This document shows positions 5,169 through 8,022 of a DNA stretch of 8,022 nt, in pieces. Location: NCBI GenBank assembly GCA_021799315.1, contig JAJZAR010000062.1:1-8022 (forward strand). Direction: 5' to 3'. How positions within the stretch are numbered: position 1 is the first letter of the stretch; every line of letters begins with the position of its first letter. The notes beneath the pieces are model-generated. The model searched no databases, was not told the DNA's origin, and worked only from the letters and a program-made list of their open reading frames with translations. The position numbers were made by a program, and so were the translations under genes. This DNA is from Thermoplasmata archaeon (GTDB lineage: Archaea > Thermoplasmatota > Thermoplasmata > Thermoplasmatales > Thermoplasmataceae).

Positions 5169-7530
5169 GATGATAATCCAGTGTGAAGTTGTTTCCCTCC
5201 CATCTCTCTGAACCCTTCCAGAAAAATGTGAATTCCATCTTGTCACCCTCGTTCATATCCTTCACATTCAGTTCTATGATGTGTAAACCATCCATAACTT
5301 TGGTGGCATTCTCATCCTTCATTGTTTTCCAGCCGTCCTTTGTGAAGCGAATGAAAGCATCCGCCTGCAGTATGAAAATTATGGATTCGGTATCTCGCAC
5401 ATAGGTAGATTTATTTCTGAAAGACCAGAAATCCTTTCTTGAAACAAATTTTTTTGTTACATATCTTTCCAATATACGCTGATCCTGATCATAGGGCCTT
5501 CCGTTTTCCAGCCCCCATGCCGTTTTTACATATTCTGCATGTGCCCATACAAGAGGCATGGCTGAACCTGATGGCTGTCCGTTGAACAGGCTCCGCCGTG
5601 GTATATCCTCCGACTCCCATACCTGCTCTGGAATCATTTTTCCATCATTTGCGAAATTTTCCATAGTTTTCAATAATTCTTCCGCCCTTTCCATGTTCTT
5701 ACTGCATATTTCGTAATTAGACCTCTCTCCACAGAGCAAGGGCCACCCTCTTCCCTTTCCTGTGCCATCAAAGGGGGCTCCATCTTCGTGCTCCCCATAG
5801 CCATCCTTACTGTATCGGTGCCAAACAGGACCATTGGGAGTGATAGTCATCAACTCCCCGTCAATGATCTTCAGAGTGTTGAGAATCTTTGGATCATGAG
5901 AATCTTTTATGCCAAATCTTACTAGGGACAGGGCACCAGTGCTCACAACGTCCTCGACTCGAACCATTGTGGAAGACCATGGTCTGTTCTTTATGGAAAC
6001 ATATTCGGAGGAATCCTGATCAGACGTGGATATTCTCACATAATGCCCTTCCACGCCATACTTTTTGGCAAGATCGGTGTCTTGTCTATACATCCATCTG
6101 TCAAGGTTTTTTGCATAAATATCACCCATATCCTGTGCAAGAGCAGACTCGTTTGCCATTGTGAGGCTATCAAGCATTTCAGATGCCTTATTCAGTGCTG
6201 TGATCTCAACTCCAATGGTAAATGATGAGTAGCCTCCATCCTCTTCCCATCTGTCCTGATCGCTAACTGGGCCGTTAGTTATTATGAATTTAACAGATTT
6301 TAAGAGCATTTCCCTGTACTCATTCAGTTCAATGTGACCCTTTTTCCATAAATCATAAAGGAGAAGTACGGGAAAGGCTGTTTCATCCATCTGCAACCCT
6401 TTCCAGTATGGAAGTCCCTCAAGCCACATATTCTGTGGCCAATGACCATCTTCCTCCTGTGTGGCCTGAAGGAATCTCAGGGCTTCAACCGCCCCGGACA
6501 CGTCCCCGAGAATTAGCAAAGCCTGTGCTGCCTCTACCATATCTCTCCCCCATATGAGATGGTATCCTCCCAGATCATCGTCAGTTTTGTTGAACCCCCA
6601 TGGTATGGAAAGACTGGCAATAATGCCACCAGAAAGAGGTTCCTTGGATATGTGTGATTTGAGAACAAGCATGCTGGTATCTTCAAGTTTATGCTCAGAT
6701 TTGAGTAGTCTTGTCTTACTGCTTCTCTTTCTGTATGAAAGCCAGCCTTCAGTGTAAGCTTTCAAAGATTTCTCCCATGGAATGAAACTGGATCTTATGG
6801 TTTTCATAGCAGCCTCTTCAGCGGAGTGACCGAATGCTATGTAAAGATTGAAAAAATTGTTGCGATCTGGTATGATTTCTGCAGTCATTGCGACATTACC
6901 CTCTGTAGCTCTATTAAATTCGTATGTCATATCTCCATTGTTTTTCAGGTCCTGCCAACCATCTGAATATCCTGAGAATCCACAACTCATCTTTCCCTGG
7001 GCATTTGGTGAATAAACTGCAATATACATTCCATTTTTCGATGCAAACTGGAACTTCTTTCCCTTATAGGATTCTATCCATGCGGTGTTCATAGATCCTC
7101 CATTTTCCAGGTGAGGAGATATGAGCGAATAAATTTTGAATAAATCTTTGCTATTTTCCTGTGAAAATTCCACGTGCTGAATCAGAGTATCATTTTCTCC
7201 ATCGACAAAAATTGTCTTTTCCAGTGTAAAGGATTTTTCTGGGTTTTTGTTAGTTATTACATAACAAGGAACACCCTTTCGATAGGTTTCAGTAATGTGG
7301 TAAGTGTCCCGCTTTTCCTCAAAAAACCTGCCATTGCTCACAACGAGAAATTCCTGATCTCTGATCTGAGCAGTATCAAGGCCAGGAAAATATACCTCAT
7401 TCAATATTCCATGAGAGATGGTGAAATGAATTCTGGAGCTTTTATCCATGGACGTTCCAACGCCCTCTTTTGCACTGGAGGTCCATCGTGGAGGTATTCC
7501 AGGTTTGCCAAAAGCTTCATCGTTTGTCAT
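5137..7530 (-). CDS. Glucoamylase, glycoside hydrolase family 15 (glucan 1,4-alpha-glucosidase)
   Basis: Inverting exo-glucosidase releasing beta-D-glucose from non-reducing ends of starch, glycogen or maltodextrins. No signal peptide is present, so it is probably intracellular. The 797 residues start with the conserved AFGKPGIPPRWTSSAKEGVG (6-25), then a beta-rich N-terminal domain to about 270 with SHGILNEVYFP (39-49). The (alpha/alpha)6 catalytic domain follows: IPWGFNKTDDDLGGYHLIWG (309-328), WPQNMWLEGLPYWKG (364-378), DRWEEDGGYSSFTI (426-439, with Glu429 or Glu430 the likely acid), GRGWPLLCGERSNYE (593-607) and IPEQVWE (633-639, with Glu635 the likely base). Residues from about 690 form an extra beta-type domain ending in WEGNNFTLDYHL. 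ATG 7530 is chosen because a TATA element lies 25 bases upstream and the family N-terminus begins there. An in-frame ATG at 7584, and the frame open to 7728, would overlap purK. The 3' end overlaps the MFS gene by 32 bases. Confidence 0.92.
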   Translation of the reverse strand: MTNDEAFGKPGIPPRWTSSAKEGVGTSMDKSSRIHFTISHGILNEVYFPGLDTAQIRDQEFLVVSNGRFFEEKRDTYHITETYRKGVPCYVITNKNPEKSFTLEKTIFVDGENDTLIQHVEFSQENSKDLFKIYSLISPHLENGGSMNTAWIESYKGKKFQFASKNGMYIAVYSPNAQGKMSCGFSGYSDGWQDLKNNGDMTYEFNRATEGNVAMTAEIIPDRNNFFNLYIAFGHSAEEAAMKTIRSSFIPWEKSLKAYTEGWLSYRKRSSKTRLLKSEHKLEDTSMLVLKSHISKEPLSGGIIASLSIPWGFNKTDDDLGGYHLIWGRDMVEAAQALLILGDVSGAVEALRFLQATQEEDGHWPQNMWLEGLPYWKGLQMDETAFPVLLLYDLWKKGHIELNEYREMLLKSVKFIITNGPVSDQDRWEEDGGYSSFTIGVEITALNKASEMLDSLTMANESALAQDMGDIYAKNLDRWMYRQDTDLAKKYGVEGHYVRISTSDQDSSEYVSIKNRPWSSTMVRVEDVVSTGALSLVRFGIKDSHDPKILNTLKIIDGELMTITPNGPVWHRYSKDGYGEHEDGAPFDGTGKGRGWPLLCGERSNYEICSKNMERAEELLKTMENFANDGKMIPEQVWESEDIPRRSLFNGQPSGSAMPLVWAHAEYVKTAWGLENGRPYDQDQRILERYVTKKFVSRKDFWSFRNKSTYVRDTESIIFILQADAFIRFTKDGWKTMKDENATKVMDGLHIIELNVKDMNEGDKMEFTFFWKGSERWEGNNFTLDYHLTSAQGQHSS

Positions 7531-7550
7531 AATTCTGTAATATGCAGGAG

Positions 7551-7560
7551 CTTTATATCT
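7551..7560 (-). promoter_or_regulatory. TATA element of the glucoamylase promoter
   Basis: On the minus strand AGATATAAAG is centred 25 bases upstream of ATG 7530, the leaderless spacing also seen for egtB. It lies in the 40-base gap after purK, so the glucoamylase has its own promoter although it follows purK on the same strand. This rules against starts upstream of 7530. Confidence 0.55.
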
Positions 7561-7570
7561 TTCGTTATAA

Positions 7571-8022
7571 TTAGATGAATTCATCAAGGTTGTTACCGTA
7601 GATGGTCTTCTTGATTTTTTCCTGATTTTCAAGAAGCTTTTCACTGGTAGAAGCCGTGACGCATACATGACCCATCTTTCTCTTTCTTCGTGCGGGAGAC
7701 TTCCCATACATGTAAATGCGCGTTCCATTTATGCATAGAATTTCCATGGTTTGTGTCGTATCAAGTTCTGTACCGTTTACATTTACTATGCCTGATGGAA
7801 CATAAGTAACAGGCATTTGCAGAGGTAATCCAGTTACTGCTCTCACATGCATTTCAAACTGTGATATGGAAGAACCCATAAGCGTGTGATGGCCAGTATT
7901 ATGAACTCGTGGTGCATATTCATTGATTATGGGACCATTTTCTGTCACAAAGAATTCAATACCCATAACACCAATATAACCAAGCGACTCAAGAAGCCTT
8001 TGAGATATATTTTTCATTGAAT
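7571..8022 (-). CDS. purK: N5-carboxyaminoimidazole ribonucleotide synthase PurK, C-terminal part (cut by window edge)
   Basis: PurK is an ATP-grasp enzyme of purine synthesis that carboxylates 5-aminoimidazole ribonucleotide with ATP and bicarbonate to N5-CAIR, the substrate of PurE. About 150 C-terminal residues are present. The diagnostic stretch is GVMGIEFFVTENG, then NEYAPRVHNTGHHT (the NE-APR-HN-GH signature holding metal and nucleotide ligands), SQFEMHVRAVTGLPL and a final small beta domain. The frame runs through the right edge, and the ATG at 8017 is internal because the preceding codon (TCA) is open and the N-terminal two-thirds of the protein are missing. No purE follows it here; the next gene is the glucoamylase with its own promoter. 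Confidence 0.92.
   Translation of the reverse strand, partial: SMKNISQRLLESLGYIGVMGIEFFVTENGPIINEYAPRVHNTGHHTLMGSSISQFEMHVRAVTGLPLQMPVTYVPSGIVNVNGTELDTTQTMEILCINGTRIYMYGKSPARRKRKMGHVCVTASTSEKLLENQEKIKKTIYGNNLDEFI

Noticed and set aside
7174..7578. Open plus-strand frame opposite the glucoamylase N-terminal domain
   Set aside because: Antisense to a strongly conserved enzyme region, with no recognisable domain.
7531..7728. N-terminal extension of the glucoamylase into purK
   Set aside because: The region is coding for PurK in another frame, lies upstream of the TATA element at 7551-7560, and precedes the conserved family N-terminus.
8015..8017. ATG as the start of a short separate gene
   Set aside because: The frame continues to the window edge and the sequence is the middle of PurK, so this Met is internal.
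1..8022. CRISPR array, tRNA, rRNA, insertion sequence or integration site
   Set aside because: No regularly spaced repeats, cloverleaf-like segments, transposase motifs or long terminal inverted repeats were seen on reading both strands.

Overview
This window most likely comes from a moderately AT-rich archaeon of the Thermoplasmatales or a close relative. The grounds are archaeal-type promoters with TATA elements about 25 bases upstream of start codons (leaderless transcription), an archaeal-style cobinamide salvage enzyme, an intracellular GH15 glucoamylase, and heavy use of AGA/AGG (Arg) and ATA (Ile) codons. The lineage is an inference from gene content; there is no rRNA or other taxonomic marker here. 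Genes are tightly packed and no stretch over about 100 bases lacks a gene.

Layout. The left edge holds the last codons of an unidentified plus-strand gene, followed closely by cbiZ (58-687, +), which opens cobinamide for cobalamin salvage. Six bases further on, in tail-to-tail orientation, lies a multi-spanning membrane protein of the CruF/COG2324 carotenoid family (694-1449, -). A 100-base intergenic region with divergent promoters separates it from a two-gene ergothioneine operon: egtB (1550-2797, +) and egtD (2797-3762, +), which share one base. A 12-TM MFS transporter follows on the same strand (3834-5168). It converges with, and overlaps by 32 bases, a large GH15 glucoamylase (5137-7530, -). 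At the right edge is the 3' part of purK (7571-8022, -), cut by the window end.

How the genes fit together. EgtD trimethylates histidine to hercynine and EgtB joins hercynine to a thiol donor as a sulfoxide. Together they are the committed core of ergothioneine synthesis. EgtB residues suggest the variant that takes free cysteine, which would explain why no egtA or egtC is adjacent. The divergently transcribed carotenoid gene makes this a plausible small antioxidant locus. The intergenic region carries a 14-bp palindrome and a degenerate second copy overlapping the egtB TATA element, which could be operators. The MFS transporter is a candidate exporter or importer for this locus, but nothing in its sequence sets its substrate. 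The glucoamylase (storage glucan or maltodextrin breakdown) and purK (purine synthesis) look like ordinary metabolism. I see no mobile element, CRISPR array, tRNA or rRNA.
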